From the NCBI GenBank assembly GCA_023424015.1, contig JAFAEM010000022.1, forward strand, positions 124,001 through 188,000: a DNA stretch of 64,000 nt. Reading direction: 5' to 3'. The stretch is from Bacteroidota bacterium. GTDB lineage: Bacteria > Bacteroidota > Bacteroidia > Chitinophagales > Chitinophagaceae. A program made the translations under genes and the position numbers. The notes under the pieces were generated by a model. That model did no database searches and was not told the DNA's origin. It saw only the letters and a program-made list of their open reading frames with translations. Below are positions 42,371 to 52,517 of this stretch, one piece after another. Position 1 is the first letter of the stretch, and the number at the start of each line of letters is the position of its first letter.

Positions 42371-45300
42371 TCAAAATGCTGCACGTATTCCAAACACGAT
42401 GGTTTTAGCAATCGGATAAGCCGAATAGTCAAAGCCTGGTGTCAACATAGAATGCCTGACCGATACTTCGGGGTCCATACCTGAATATTTTGTCCAGGTA
42501 ACCAGGTTCTGTGCCGATATATACACTTCCAGCCGGGTGAGTTTGGCGGCCTGTATCCATCGTTGCGGGATGGAATAGGACAGCGACACGGTTTTAAGCC
42601 TGAGGTAAGATCCATCCTCAATATATTTTGAAGAATAGATCCCACGGAGTCCCTGTCCACCAGGCCTGTAGTTTTCGTTGGTTTGGTTTTCCGGCGACCA
42701 GCGATTGATATAAGAAGCGTATTGGTTGAGGTGACCACGACCTTCAGAATTACCTTCAAACATCAGCCTGTTGGTGTTGAAAATATCATTGCCATAAGAC
42801 CACTGGAAAAAAACATTCAAACTAAACCCTTTGTATTCGAAATTGTTGTTGAAGCCGCCAATATGAACAGGAAGCCCGCGACCGATCACCACAATATCTT
42901 TCTCGTTGACAATACCGTCTTCATTGACGTCTACATATTTAATATCACCAGGCTGGATCGCTCCACGATCAAGGCCGTTGGTCGGTACAGAGTTTTTAAG
43001 TACGTATGTGCCATTAGGCATTTGATCAAAATCCGCATACTGGTAGAGTCCATTTCACATGTAACCTACAAACGAAGAAGCGCTACTTCCCAGTTTTGCC
43101 ATGTATAACGGCTGATTGTTATAAGTTGAAGTCCATGAGATATCGCTAAAGAGCTGGGTCTCGTTTTCAGCAAGCTCCATTACTTTATTGCGATTGAAGC
43201 TGATATTGAAATTCGTTGTCCAGGTAAAATCCTTGCTACGGATGTTTGTTGTATTTAATGTGATTTCAAGACCTTCATTACGCACAACGCCTACATTTTT
43301 ATAAATAGTTGTGAAGCCGGTACTATAGGGCACATTCGCATTCAGTAACAGGTCAGAAGTAACTTTTCTGTAAACATCGAAGCTCAGATCGATCCTGTCT
43401 CTGAAAAGCTTCAGGTCCAGGCCCAGGTCGGTCTGACGTGTGGTCTCCCATTTAAGGTTTTCGTTACCGAACCGGTTTGGAATGATAGCCGGAGATGGAT
43501 TACCTCCAATCGGGTAAAACCTTTCATAATCCCTGGCAAGTGAAGAGAAGCGGACGAAATCGCCAATCCTGTTATTGCCTGTTACACCAAAGCTCATACG
43601 CAGTTTTGCATCAGAGACGAAGTTTACAGTTCTCATGAAACTTTCCCTGGAAAGCCGCCATGCAAGTCCGAAAGAAGGAAAATAGGCCCACTTGTTTTCC
43701 GGTGCGAATTTGGATGAGCCGTCAGCACGGAAAGTAGTGGTGACCATATATTTGGAGCGGAAGTTGTAGTTCGCTCTTGCCAGGAACGACATCAGGGTAT
43801 TTTCTGAATGTAATGCTACCAAAGGCCCCGGTGTGGCATCGTCCATGCCGCTCAGGCCAAGGCTTTCGTTGATAATATGTTGCGCCTCGTATCCATAACG
43901 GTAATATTTCTGACCCTGGATAGTGGTGCCGATCATGGCATTGACTGAGTGACGACTATCGATATTGCGTTTGTCAAACGTGAGTGTATTTTCGTTTACC
44001 CACTCGCTGCTTTCTACCGAGTTGAACAGGCCATTTACTCCACGTGAATTGTTTACACTTGGAAATCCCCGTGCCGTTTTTGAATTGTAAAACTCTTCGT
44101 CCTTGATCCATCTTTTGTTGATACCCCCTCTCACATTCAATACGAGATTTTTGGCCACATCAATTTTCAAATTTGCATTTCCAATCATAATGTTTCGCGT
44201 TTCTTTCCGCAATTCATTTTGAGCTGAAATCACCGGGTTGATACGTGCATCTGAAAAACTCACTTCATCTTCTTCGTCCATGACATCTTCAATAAGATCT
44301 GCAGACTCACTTCCTGTTACAGGACGGTATCCCCAGATGCGATATAGCTGGTAGGTGGAATAACCAGTACTTATGCCCTGTGATACCGATGACAGGCTGC
44401 CATAATTACCGTCATTAGTGTAGTTGAGGTTAATACCTGCTTTGATCTTGTCCGAGATTGCCTGGTCCAGTACGATCCTGAGTTGTTTACGATCATAACC
44501 CGAGTTGATCACTACGCCATTCCTGTCGAATAAGGAGCCGGATATCCTGTATTTGGTTTGCGCGTTTCCACCCGATAGCGATAGGTTATGGCTTTGCATG
44601 AATGCATCTCTGAACATCAGGTCCTGCCAGTCGACAGCCTTTATATTTTTATAATCTTCCAATTCCCGGCCGGGCCTCGTCAGGTAAACACGTTTGTTTA
44701 CATCAGGGTTAAGTTCGATCAGGTATTTCACAAACTCATAGGAGTCCATCATTTCCATTTTCTTTGTCACGCGCTGGATACCGGCTGAGCCTTCATATTC
44801 TACGCGAGCTTTGCCTGCCTGACCCTGTTTTGTTTCAATAATCACCACACCGTTCGCACCCCTTGATCCATAGATCGCGGTCGCGGATGCATCTTTCAAT
44901 ATATTAATGGATTTGATATCTGCAGGATTTATGGCTGCTGCACCGGGATCTTCGATTGGGAAACCGTCAATAACAAATAGCGGTGAATTGCTTTGCGTTA
45001 ATGAATTACCTCCGCGTATGACGATATTCATTTCCTCACCTGGCTGCCCTTCATTAGATGATACCTGTACGCCGGCTATTCTACCGGCAAGAGATTCATC
45101 AAATGATGCAACCGGGGCTTTCATAAGATCATCCATCTTTACTTCACCGATCGAACCCGTTACGTCTTTTCTATTGACAGTACCATAGCCAATCACGACG
45201 ACGTCCTCTAGTTCTTTTTCCGCACGCCTCATGATGACGTTTATGGTCGTCTGATTTTTAACGGGGATAAAAATGGTTGCATAACCAATGTGTGAGAACA

Positions 45301-45523
45301 TTAATGTGTCAACACTTTTTGCTTTGGTGGAATAGGTTCCATCATCGCCGGTTAATTTGCCCGAGGAGGCGCCTGATACACTGACGATTGCGCCTTTCAG
45401 CGGCCGTCCGGTAGACGAATCGGTTACTGTGCCTGTAATTGTTTTTTCCTGTGCAGAAACAAACTGGAACGTGAAGCACAGCATTACAATGGCATACAAA
45501 TTTTTTCGGAGTTTTTGTAGCAT
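42371..45523 (-). pseudogene. SusC/RagA TonB-dependent receptor interrupted by one in-frame TGA
   Basis: ATG at 45523; signal peptide, carboxypeptidase-like domain (KTITGTVTDSSTGRPLKGAIV), plug (EDVVVIGYGTVNRKDVTGS) and barrel, a normal order for SusC. Translation stops at codon 823 (TGA at 43055-43057) in FVGYM-stop-NGLYQYADFD. The same frame then continues uninterrupted for another 227 codons to the proper C-terminal VFGIRAAF, giving a normal 1050-residue length. TGA lies where TGG (Trp) would restore the reading frame, so a single base change explains it. It may be a true pseudogene, a sequencing error or a readthrough site. The missing C-terminal strands would prevent a closed barrel. Confidence 0.88.
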
Positions 45524-45616
45524 AAGCAGTCGTTTTTTGTAAGAGCCAGCAATTTGCAGGGTGAAAATTAATCGAGAATAAGCTGGAATTATTTAAGATA
45601 CTTTACTAATTGTTGT

Positions 45617-45630
45617 ATGATATTACCATA
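45617..45630. promoter_or_regulatory. Degenerate AATATTATCAT-like site upstream of SusC
   Basis: ATGATATTACCATA reads TATGGTAATATCAT on the other strand, close to the word found upstream of the AraC, isomerase and symporter genes. It lies about 95 bp upstream of the SusC start. It is a weaker match than the other three. Confidence 0.35.
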
Positions 45631-45695
45631 AATAGCAGATAAAAATATTTTCGGTAATAATAGGGTAATAATAAAATAATAAAGAATGTACAATG

Positions 45696-47339
45696 TCAAT
45701 TTTGTGACAAATAAGAACCGATTGACTCGTATTTCATATATAACTTATCGTATATAGATATTTTACTGGTGTCAGGAATAAACTCTTTTACTACCTGCGC
45801 TGCCATATTGTGTTTTGCCTGTTCAAATGATTTATAAACCTGGCCTGCTTTAGCCGCGAAGATTGCTGCACCTAGTGCGCAGGTTTGATCTGAGCCCACC
45901 ACATGTATTGGCCGGTTGAGTACATCGGCTAAAACCTGCATCACATAATCTGACTTTTTACTGATACCGCCTACAGCGACTACTTTTTTAATTGGAATTT
46001 TTTCATTGGCAAAACGGCTGATGATGGCTCTTGAACCAAATGCCGTTGCCTCAACAAGAGATTTGAAGATCATCACCGCATTGGTACCAAGATGTAATCC
46101 TGTTATTGCCGCCTTCAATCCCAGATTGGCATCAGGCGTTCGTCTTCCATTTATCCAGTCCAGTGATACGGGATCGTTGTCAGTCACTGGTAACAGCGCT
46201 GCTTTTATATTGAGATGATGTAATACTTGTTTGGCGATGGATTGTTGCAGTTCAGGCATATCCAGTTTGTCCATAGCTGCGAAAGGGTAGGTAAGCAGAT
46301 CAACAAACCAGCTATAAAGATCTCCAAATGCAGACTGACCCGCTTCAAGGCCTAGCATACCCGGTATGATGGATCCGTTAACCTGTCCACATATGCCTTT
46401 AACAAGCGTATTCGCGTATTTCTCACCGGGTACTACCACCATATCGCAGGTAGAAGTGCCAGTGACCTTGACCATTGTGAATGCATCGATATTTGCGCCC
46501 ACCGCGCCGGCATGTGCGTCAATAATACCTGTTGCAATGATTACATCACGCGGCAGACCTAGTTTCTTCGACCATTCTTCACTGATAGTACCTGCTGCAA
46601 CATCTGATTCGAATGTGTCGTGATATAGGTTTTCCCTGATAATGCCCAGTACGGGATCTAATCGCGTTAGAAATGTAGTGGAGGGTAGTCCTTGGAAGGA
46701 TTCATGCCACATTGCTTTATGACCAGCCGCGCATCTGTTTCGTTTCCATGTTCGGGGATTGGTATTACCTGTAAGTAAAGCCGGGATCCAGTCGCTTTGT
46801 TCGACCCAGGTAAATGCTTGTTCCTTCACCCGGGCATTATTCCGGGTGATGTGGAGTATTTTGGACCAGAACCACTCGGGAGAATATTCTCCACCTGAAT
46901 ATTTTGTATAATCTGTTTCCCAACTATGCGCCAGATCATTGATCTCGTTCGCCTCTTCTTGTGAAGTATGATCTTTCCAAAGAATGAACATGGCGTCAGG
47001 ATCATCTTCGAACCCGGGAATCAGGGCAAGAGGCAGCCCGGATTTATGCACGGGTGCGGGCGTTGAACCGGTAGCGTCAACACCAATCGCTTTTATATTT
47101 TTTATTATTTCGGGCGACAAGCCAGATAGCGCCTGGCCGACTGCCGCCTCTATACCTTCGATATAATCCAAAGGGTGTTGCCTAAACTGTGATCTTGCAG
47201 CATTACAATATTTTCTTTGCTTCCATCTTGGGAAACTGTGAACGCCATGACTGATCTCAGTGCCATTGGTAGTATCCACCACCAGGGCCCTGACCGAGTC
47301 AGTGCCAAAATCCAGGCCTATTACAAATGCAGTTTTCAA
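45696..47339 (-). CDS. araB: FGGY-family carbohydrate kinase, ribulokinase-like
   Basis: 547 residues, the size of ribulokinase rather than xylulokinase. The N-terminal ATPase motif GLDFGTDSVRALVVDT and IGVDATGSTPAPVHKSG are ribulokinase-like. ILWKDHTSQEEANEI and VGANIDAFTMVKVTGTSTC follow. The C-terminal AVGGISKKSDYVMQVLADVLNRP and QTCALGAAIFAA complete the fold. It phosphorylates a ketose (L-ribulose in classical AraB). It lies 3 bp after the isomerase gene, so the product of that enzyme is its probable substrate. No araD epimerase is in the window, so the exact sugar is open. Confidence 0.85.
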   Translation of the reverse strand: MKTAFVIGLDFGTDSVRALVVDTTNGTEISHGVHSFPRWKQRKYCNAARSQFRQHPLDYIEGIEAAVGQALSGLSPEIIKNIKAIGVDATGSTPAPVHKSGLPLALIPGFEDDPDAMFILWKDHTSQEEANEINDLAHSWETDYTKYSGGEYSPEWFWSKILHITRNNARVKEQAFTWVEQSDWIPALLTGNTNPRTWKRNRCAAGHKAMWHESFQGLPSTTFLTRLDPVLGIIRENLYHDTFESDVAAGTISEEWSKKLGLPRDVIIATGIIDAHAGAVGANIDAFTMVKVTGTSTCDMVVVPGEKYANTLVKGICGQVNGSIIPGMLGLEAGQSAFGDLYSWFVDLLTYPFAAMDKLDMPELQQSIAKQVLHHLNIKAALLPVTDNDPVSLDWINGRRTPDANLGLKAAITGLHLGTNAVMIFKSLVEATAFGSRAIISRFANEKIPIKKVVAVGGISKKSDYVMQVLADVLNRPIHVVGSDQTCALGAAIFAAKAGQVYKSFEQAKHNMAAQVVKEFIPDTSKISIYDKLYMKYESIGSYLSQN

Positions 47340-47342
47340 TAT

Positions 47343-48950
47343 TTAACTTATTTGACCACAAAAATGTACTTCTATACCAAGGCTTTGTAGTACAGCCCCT
47401 TTTATTCTGCAGGCCTGGCCGGCAGAATAAGTATCGTCTACGTATACTACATGGATGTGATTGGCTTTGTGCTGTGCCATTAGCTGGTTTCTGTCTATCC
47501 CGTCCAGCACTGCATGCATCACCGGCCATTGCGGTGTAGTAAGTTGCCACCTTCTGTTGTTTTCTTCCTCGGGCAATTCAACAGCTTTACCGGTGCCAAT
47601 GTCACAATGGAGTTTATCGTTCATGACATATATCCGGCTCCATACGATATTACCGGGCTTACTAACGCCTTTCAGCGTGCCACCGCCAAGTCTGAAATAC
47701 ATGGCGGGCTGCCGCTCACTGCTTGCACCTTTGTATCCACCTTTGAAATGTTGCGGCGGTGCAGCACCGGAGATCAGTAATACCCACACAAATGCGTTTA
47801 TATTTTCATCCTGGAAATGCGCACCCCAGCGTAGGTCGTGTAAAGTATTGTCACCGTTCATTCCAAGTTCATTCCAAAGCCGGTAGGTTACAAGCGCATC
47901 AATACCGGCGCATTCATCTACTTCATTAAAGTGCGGCAAAGCCTTAGTTGGATAAAGTTCCCGGCCATCTTCTGAAAAGACCGGGGGCCTGTCTGTATTA
48001 TTTAATAATCCTTCTACAAGATCACTGGCGGGAACCAGGTCTTTTAAGCCCTGCTGGTACTGAATGCCTATCGTGTCACATCCAAATTCATCAGCAATTC
48101 TGAGTGCAGCGATATACATCTTGCATTGCTCCAGGGTTTGCTCGCGGGTCAGTTCCATATCAGGGTCCGATCCCCAGTTGAATTTCATTCCTTTATCCAG
48201 CAGCCATTGTAGTACCGACGCGGCTTCCTCATCTTTCACCGTTCTCATCCGTGCATAGAGCGTGGACTGGCTAAGCCTTTCTTTAAATATTCCGGTGGGA
48301 TGTAGCAGGTGATCCGGCACGATTGCATTGAACATGCCCATACAGCCTTCATCAAATACCCCCATGATGGCTTTATCTTTTTTAAACTGCTCAGCGAAGC
48401 GGAAACCGGTTTCCTGATCAGTTTTGGGAATGCTTGTTTCATTGTACGATTTCACATGACTGGTGTCATGGATCAGCTCGCCCTTATCAAGCCATTGCCT
48501 GAGACCGTTAAGAAAGAAGTCATCATCGAAATTTTCGCTCCATAAGGTGCTGTAGCGAACCCCTGCTTTTGTAAGGGAACCATTCAGGTTTAACATTCCT
48601 ACAAGACCTGGCCATTGTCCACTCCAGTTGGCTACGGTGAGGATAGGACCTTTATGTGTAGTGAGCCCGGCAAGTACATGATGCGTGTATTGCCATACAC
48701 TTTCTGCAACGATGAGCGGCGCATTTTCAGGTATATGTTTGAAAACTTCGATCCCCGCTTTTTGAGAATCGATGAAGCCATGTTTTTTTTCTTCATTATA
48801 TTGGTGTGCCCGTACCACAGTCCATCCAAATTTTTCAAGTGCGCTGCCAAGCAGTTTTTCCATATTGTGCTGCGCCTGCCAGCAGGTCTGATTTGCTGAC
48901 AGCCGTAGATCGCCGCTAGCAACCAGCCATACCTGTTTTGATTTACTCAT
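47343..48950 (-). CDS. L-fucose/L-arabinose isomerase-family protein
   Basis: 535 residues with the Rossmann-type start QVWLVASGDLRLSANQTCW. Motifs LIVAESVWQYTHHVLAGL, GVFDEGCMGMFNAIVPDHLL and the C-terminal FKGGYKGASSERQPAMYFRLGGG resemble fucose isomerase-type enzymes that bind Mn2+ and convert aldoses to ketoses. It sits directly upstream of the ribulokinase-like gene. An AATATTATCAT-type site lies 28 bp upstream of the start. L-arabinose or a related sugar is plausible, but the sequence alone does not settle which. Confidence 0.75.
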   Translation of the reverse strand: MSKSKQVWLVASGDLRLSANQTCWQAQHNMEKLLGSALEKFGWTVVRAHQYNEEKKHGFIDSQKAGIEVFKHIPENAPLIVAESVWQYTHHVLAGLTTHKGPILTVANWSGQWPGLVGMLNLNGSLTKAGVRYSTLWSENFDDDFFLNGLRQWLDKGELIHDTSHVKSYNETSIPKTDQETGFRFAEQFKKDKAIMGVFDEGCMGMFNAIVPDHLLHPTGIFKERLSQSTLYARMRTVKDEEAASVLQWLLDKGMKFNWGSDPDMELTREQTLEQCKMYIAALRIADEFGCDTIGIQYQQGLKDLVPASDLVEGLLNNTDRPPVFSEDGRELYPTKALPHFNEVDECAGIDALVTYRLWNELGMNGDNTLHDLRWGAHFQDENINAFVWVLLISGAAPPQHFKGGYKGASSERQPAMYFRLGGGTLKGVSKPGNIVWSRIYVMNDKLHCDIGTGKAVELPEEENNRRWQLTTPQWPVMHAVLDGIDRNQLMAQHKANHIHVVYVDDTYSAGQACRIKGAVLQSLGIEVHFCGQIS

Positions 48951-49273
48951 ATCTATAGGTTTGGTGTACAGTTTCTGATGATAATATTTGCAAAGCCTGA
49001 TCCAGTGTTTGCCGGTTTCAGCTCTCAGTCAATATTTGATCTGACTGGCCCTGGAAAAAGGATTTTACTTAGCCGGTTCATTATAATCAGCTAGTTTGTG
49101 AGAGAGAATATGGCAATGTTTTATTATTAATTTTCTGTTAATCGAAACAAATATCTGTAGATAAGAAGGGTATTTATTTTATCTTGTTAGCCGAAAAGTA
49201 TAGAATATTATCATGGCTGAATAAGTTTACAAAGAATATTTCTTAATTTCCGATTTAACAACTGCTTGCCTTT
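48951..49273. promoter_or_regulatory. Divergent control region between isomerase and AraC genes
   Basis: 323 bp with no gene. It carries ATGATAATATT at 48978-48988 (before the isomerase) and its reverse complement AATATTATCAT at 49204-49214 (before the AraC gene), the latter inside TAGAATATTATCAT, which recurs exactly at 54179-54192. These are candidate operators for the AraC protein. Confidence 0.6.
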
Positions 49274-50152
49274 ATGAAACCAAGATTTCACAAAGTCACA
49301 TCACCTATTCAGAGCTCATTTTCGATTCGTCATGATGTGCAACCAAACTTTGGCCGTATATGGCATTATCACCCGGAGCTCGAACTTCATTACACAATCA
49401 GGGGCGAGGGCGTCAGGTTTATCGGTGATAACGTTAGCAATTTTAGCGAGGGCGAATTGATCCTCCTGGGAGAAAATCTGCCTCACACCTGGAGATGTCA
49501 TGAAAAATACTACGAGCAGAATAAAGATATGTACGTGGAGGCGATTGTAATCCAGTTTCTTCCTGATTGTTTTGGTCGTGAGATATTTAATTTGCCTGAA
49601 GCCTACCAGATCCCCAAACTATTTGAGAAAGCGAAGAAAGGTATGATCGTTAAAGGTCTTGCCCGCGAAAAAGTGGTGCAGGATATGTACCGGGCTGTAG
49701 ATGCAGATAGTTTCGAGAGGGTGATCCTCCTACTGAATATTATTAAGACGCTGGCAGAGAATGAGGAATACGCACCCATTGCATCCGCTCACGCTTTTTA
49801 TAAGTCAAGTGAGATCGAAACCGATCGTTTGAATAAAGTATGTACCTATACTTTGTCTAATTACAAAAAGGATATTTCTCTCAAAGAAATAGCTGCGGTA
49901 AGTAACCTTAGCGTTACTTCCTTTTGTCGCTATTTTAAGATGATGACTAAAAAAACCTATTTTGATTTCCTGGTGGAGATAAGGATTAGTCATGCGTGCA
50001 GGATGCTGGTTGAAGATCGATACCCAATCGGGATCATCTGCTTTGAATGCGGGTTCAATAATATATCCAATTTTTACCGGCATTTCAAGGCTGTAACAGG
50101 ACTGAAGCCTTTCGAATACAAAAAGAAATACCTTCAGGATTCCGCTGCTTAG
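49274..50152 (+). CDS. AraC-family transcriptional regulator with cupin domain
   Basis: 292 residues. The N-terminal 150 form a cupin-like sensor (WHYHPELELHYTIRGEGVRFI, LILLGENLPHTWRC). The C-terminal part has two helix-turn-helix motifs: ISLKEIAAVSNLSVTSFCRYFK and PIGIICFECGFNNISNFYRHFK. It should activate or repress the surrounding sugar genes in response to a sugar bound in the cupin. Its stop overlaps the convergent DUF3748 gene by 4 bp. AATATTATCAT sites near it and its neighbours are likely targets. Confidence 0.9.
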   Translation: MKPRFHKVTSPIQSSFSIRHDVQPNFGRIWHYHPELELHYTIRGEGVRFIGDNVSNFSEGELILLGENLPHTWRCHEKYYEQNKDMYVEAIVIQFLPDCFGREIFNLPEAYQIPKLFEKAKKGMIVKGLAREKVVQDMYRAVDADSFERVILLLNIIKTLAENEEYAPIASAHAFYKSSEIETDRLNKVCTYTLSNYKKDISLKEIAAVSNLSVTSFCRYFKMMTKKTYFDFLVEIRISHACRMLVEDRYPIGIICFECGFNNISNFYRHFKAVTGLKPFEYKKKYLQDSAA

Positions 50153-51546
50153 TCAGTTCTTTTCAGTAAAAAAATCTGAAGATACTTTTCTTCTCCTGAC
50201 TTTTTATACCGGTTATAAGCCAGCATATTACCATCATTGCTCCAATTGACAGCACCAACCGGTCTGTCTTCATCACTGGTACGTGACGTTAACCTTACAG
50301 ATTTTCCATCTGCCATATCTGTTATAAATACACTATTGTCCGCCACAAATGCAATTTGTTTACCATCAGGGCTGAAATTAAACGGCCCCTGGACGGAAAA
50401 TTCCAGGTTTGTAAGTTGGGTCGGCTGTTCATTTTCATTATTTGGCGAAACATAGAACAACTGGATGATATCATTACTATCCGGCGCGAGAAATGCAATT
50501 TTTGTCCCGTCCGGATCAGATCTTAGCCAGTGCCGCGGAATATTGCTAACGCCCTTCGCTGTGAATGTGATGCGCCGGTGTGTAATACGATTTGGCACTT
50601 TTGGTCTTAGTGTATTTGTGCCGCGAAGGTCTTCCTCCAAAGCGGTATCAAGGATATCGCCAGGGATGTCTGCTATAAATATCTCTGTTTTTGTGTTGCC
50701 TTTTTCATCCACTACATGTCCCTGGTATGCAATAGCTTTCTGCTGACGGGTGCCGTCTGGCTTCTGGTAGCCGTTTGTACCGATCCAGCATTCATCAAAT
50801 GCTTTTTTCACTTCATTGCTACCAGGTTTGGGGTTGGACACAACCGGGACGGCCAAAAAAGTAAACATCTCACCACTGTTGTTTTCAAGATCCTCCGTTT
50901 GATCAACGATTACTTTCCTGCCAGGCAACATCACACCGATAGTCCGCAGGTCTTCGACATTGGTATCGGAGCCGCTGTATTGTTGGAGAATATAATCATT
51001 ATAAGTAAAACTGATCCATTGACCATCGCCTGACCAGGTATGTGCGTGTGTGCCACCACGTAGTGCCCCGCTGGTGAAAGGTTCTTTTACATCCCTCGCA
51101 TCGAGGAAAATTGGTTGAAGAGGTTTTTCTATATCCACTGCAACTCCCGTGCGACGGGTAAATGAATACGGATTTTCCTTTCCGGCGTTCCGGATCCCAT
51201 GAATGAACAGTACCCTGTCGTCCTTAGGAGAAAACGTAGCGGCGCCGACGCCAGGGCCCCATTCTGTAGCATTTTTTGCCTGGTATATTTTTTTTATCTC
51301 CCCCGTTTGTGTGTGTACGATTGATATTTCCGCGGTACTACCGATCAGGGTATCATGATTTCGCCCGTCGAATACGATCCATTCATGGTTTCGTGAAAAG
51401 ACCTGCGTTGTATTAAGACAATGTCCCGATGCATCCCTGGTGAGTTGTATCTCCGTAAAATTCATATTGATCTTTTCGGTATTCGCGCCCGAATTACAAG
51501 CGGCCATTCCACTCCAAAGTAAAGTTACATAGAGGATCAGGCGCAT
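50149..51546 (-). CDS. DUF3748 (YidR-like) beta-propeller lipoprotein
   Basis: 465 residues; a lipoprotein-type signal (LLWSGMAACNSGANTE) is followed by a TolB-like propeller: GVGAATFSPKDDRVLFIHG, THAHTWSGDGQWISFTYND, FNFSPDGKQIAFVADN and GAVNWSNDGNMLAYNRY. This is the DUF3748 family, whose E. coli member YidR lies near sugar-acid genes. The function is unknown; it may bind or process a substrate in the periplasm. It lies 2 bp after the DapA-family gene, so the two belong to one operon. Confidence 0.82.
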   Translation of the reverse strand: MRLILYVTLLWSGMAACNSGANTEKINMNFTEIQLTRDASGHCLNTTQVFSRNHEWIVFDGRNHDTLIGSTAEISIVHTQTGEIKKIYQAKNATEWGPGVGAATFSPKDDRVLFIHGIRNAGKENPYSFTRRTGVAVDIEKPLQPIFLDARDVKEPFTSGALRGGTHAHTWSGDGQWISFTYNDYILQQYSGSDTNVEDLRTIGVMLPGRKVIVDQTEDLENNSGEMFTFLAVPVVSNPKPGSNEVKKAFDECWIGTNGYQKPDGTRQQKAIAYQGHVVDEKGNTKTEIFIADIPGDILDTALEEDLRGTNTLRPKVPNRITHRRITFTAKGVSNIPRHWLRSDPDGTKIAFLAPDSNDIIQLFYVSPNNENEQPTQLTNLEFSVQGPFNFSPDGKQIAFVADNSVFITDMADGKSVRLTSRTSDEDRPVGAVNWSNDGNMLAYNRYKKSGEEKYLQIFLLKRTD

Positions 51547-51548
51547 GT

Positions 51549-52487
51549 TTAGGCAACTATTTTTGTAATAATTCCAAGGTTTGAAAGTACTTCATCACAT
51601 TCCACCACCAGCTTATCGATTTTCTTTTGTATGCGCTCTGTCAGGTTTCCACTTTCCCGCCTGGTATATAGACTGATGGGTAGACCCTTTTGCCGCAGGA
51701 AATATTTGGCGACAACGGGGTAAGCTTCGTGCATTACTTCCATCTTATTTATAAAAAATTGTTGTACCATTTGAACCTCTCGCTTCAGGTTTTCATCATG
51801 ATAGTTTTCGGCCAGCCAGGTCACCAGTTCCGGAACAAAATTTCCCTGTATGCACGAGAGTCCCGCGCATCCTGCCTTCAACGATTCTACGGCATTTGCC
51901 ATATGGGCATCGTAGAGTTCGAAATGTTCAAATTCTTTTGTTGCCTTGATTTTCTCACTGATGGCATCCACACTGAGGCTGGTGTCTTTATAATAGAGCA
52001 GCCGGCCTGTTTTTACAAAGGAACGTAATTGTGCCGGATTCAGGGTTCTTTTATATGGCACGGGGCATTCATAGAATCCCAGGGGTATGTTATCAGTTTT
52101 TTCAAGAAGACGAAACACTCTTTCATCCAATTGCTCATCTTCTTCGTCAGCTTTGGCGAGAACACTGGTAATCGCAATCACTGCTGTTGTGCCGGTGTCA
52201 TAAATACGTTTTACAAAGTCGGCCTGTGTGTCGGGGCTCCCTTCGAAGGTGCCTGTACTGACTACGGACACGGCGCCTGCAGCAACGTCAACGATATGTT
52301 TGGTGATCGAAATTCTTTCTTCATCCGTGAGTTCGAACATTTCACTCGACAGGCAGTTGGCAAAAAGGCCTTTGGCACCTGCTTCGATATAGTACTCGGT
52401 TAATCTCGATAATACCGCATAGTCAACAGCTCCTTTTTCGTCAAAAGGTGTGAGCATTACCGGTACAAATTTTTTCTCATTGTTCAT
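51549..52487 (-). CDS. Dihydrodipicolinate synthase/N-acetylneuraminate lyase-family aldolase
   Basis: 312 residues, a TIM barrel of class I aldolases. VPVMLTPFDEKGAVDYAVL at the start, ANCLSSEMFELTDEER in place of the usual GTTGE motif, the catalytic-type Tyr in GFYECPVPYKR, and the Schiff-base Lys in LLYYKDTS. Because the GTTGE motif is altered, lysine biosynthesis is unlikely; a sugar-acid aldolase or dehydratase role is more likely. It follows the symporter gene by 30 bp. Confidence 0.82.
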   Translation of the reverse strand: MNNEKKFVPVMLTPFDEKGAVDYAVLSRLTEYYIEAGAKGLFANCLSSEMFELTDEERISITKHIVDVAAGAVSVVSTGTFEGSPDTQADFVKRIYDTGTTAVIAITSVLAKADEEDEQLDERVFRLLEKTDNIPLGFYECPVPYKRTLNPAQLRSFVKTGRLLYYKDTSLSVDAISEKIKATKEFEHFELYDAHMANAVESLKAGCAGLSCIQGNFVPELVTWLAENYHDENLKREVQMVQQFFINKMEVMHEAYPVVAKYFLRQKGLPISLYTRRESGNLTERIQKKIDKLVVECDEVLSNLGIITKIVA

Positions 52488-52517
52488 ATTGCATGTTATT
52501 TAATAGATCAATCAGTA

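Noticed and set aside
42371..43021. Independent 216-aa gene
   Set aside because: It is the in-frame C-terminus of the interrupted SusC, not a separate gene.
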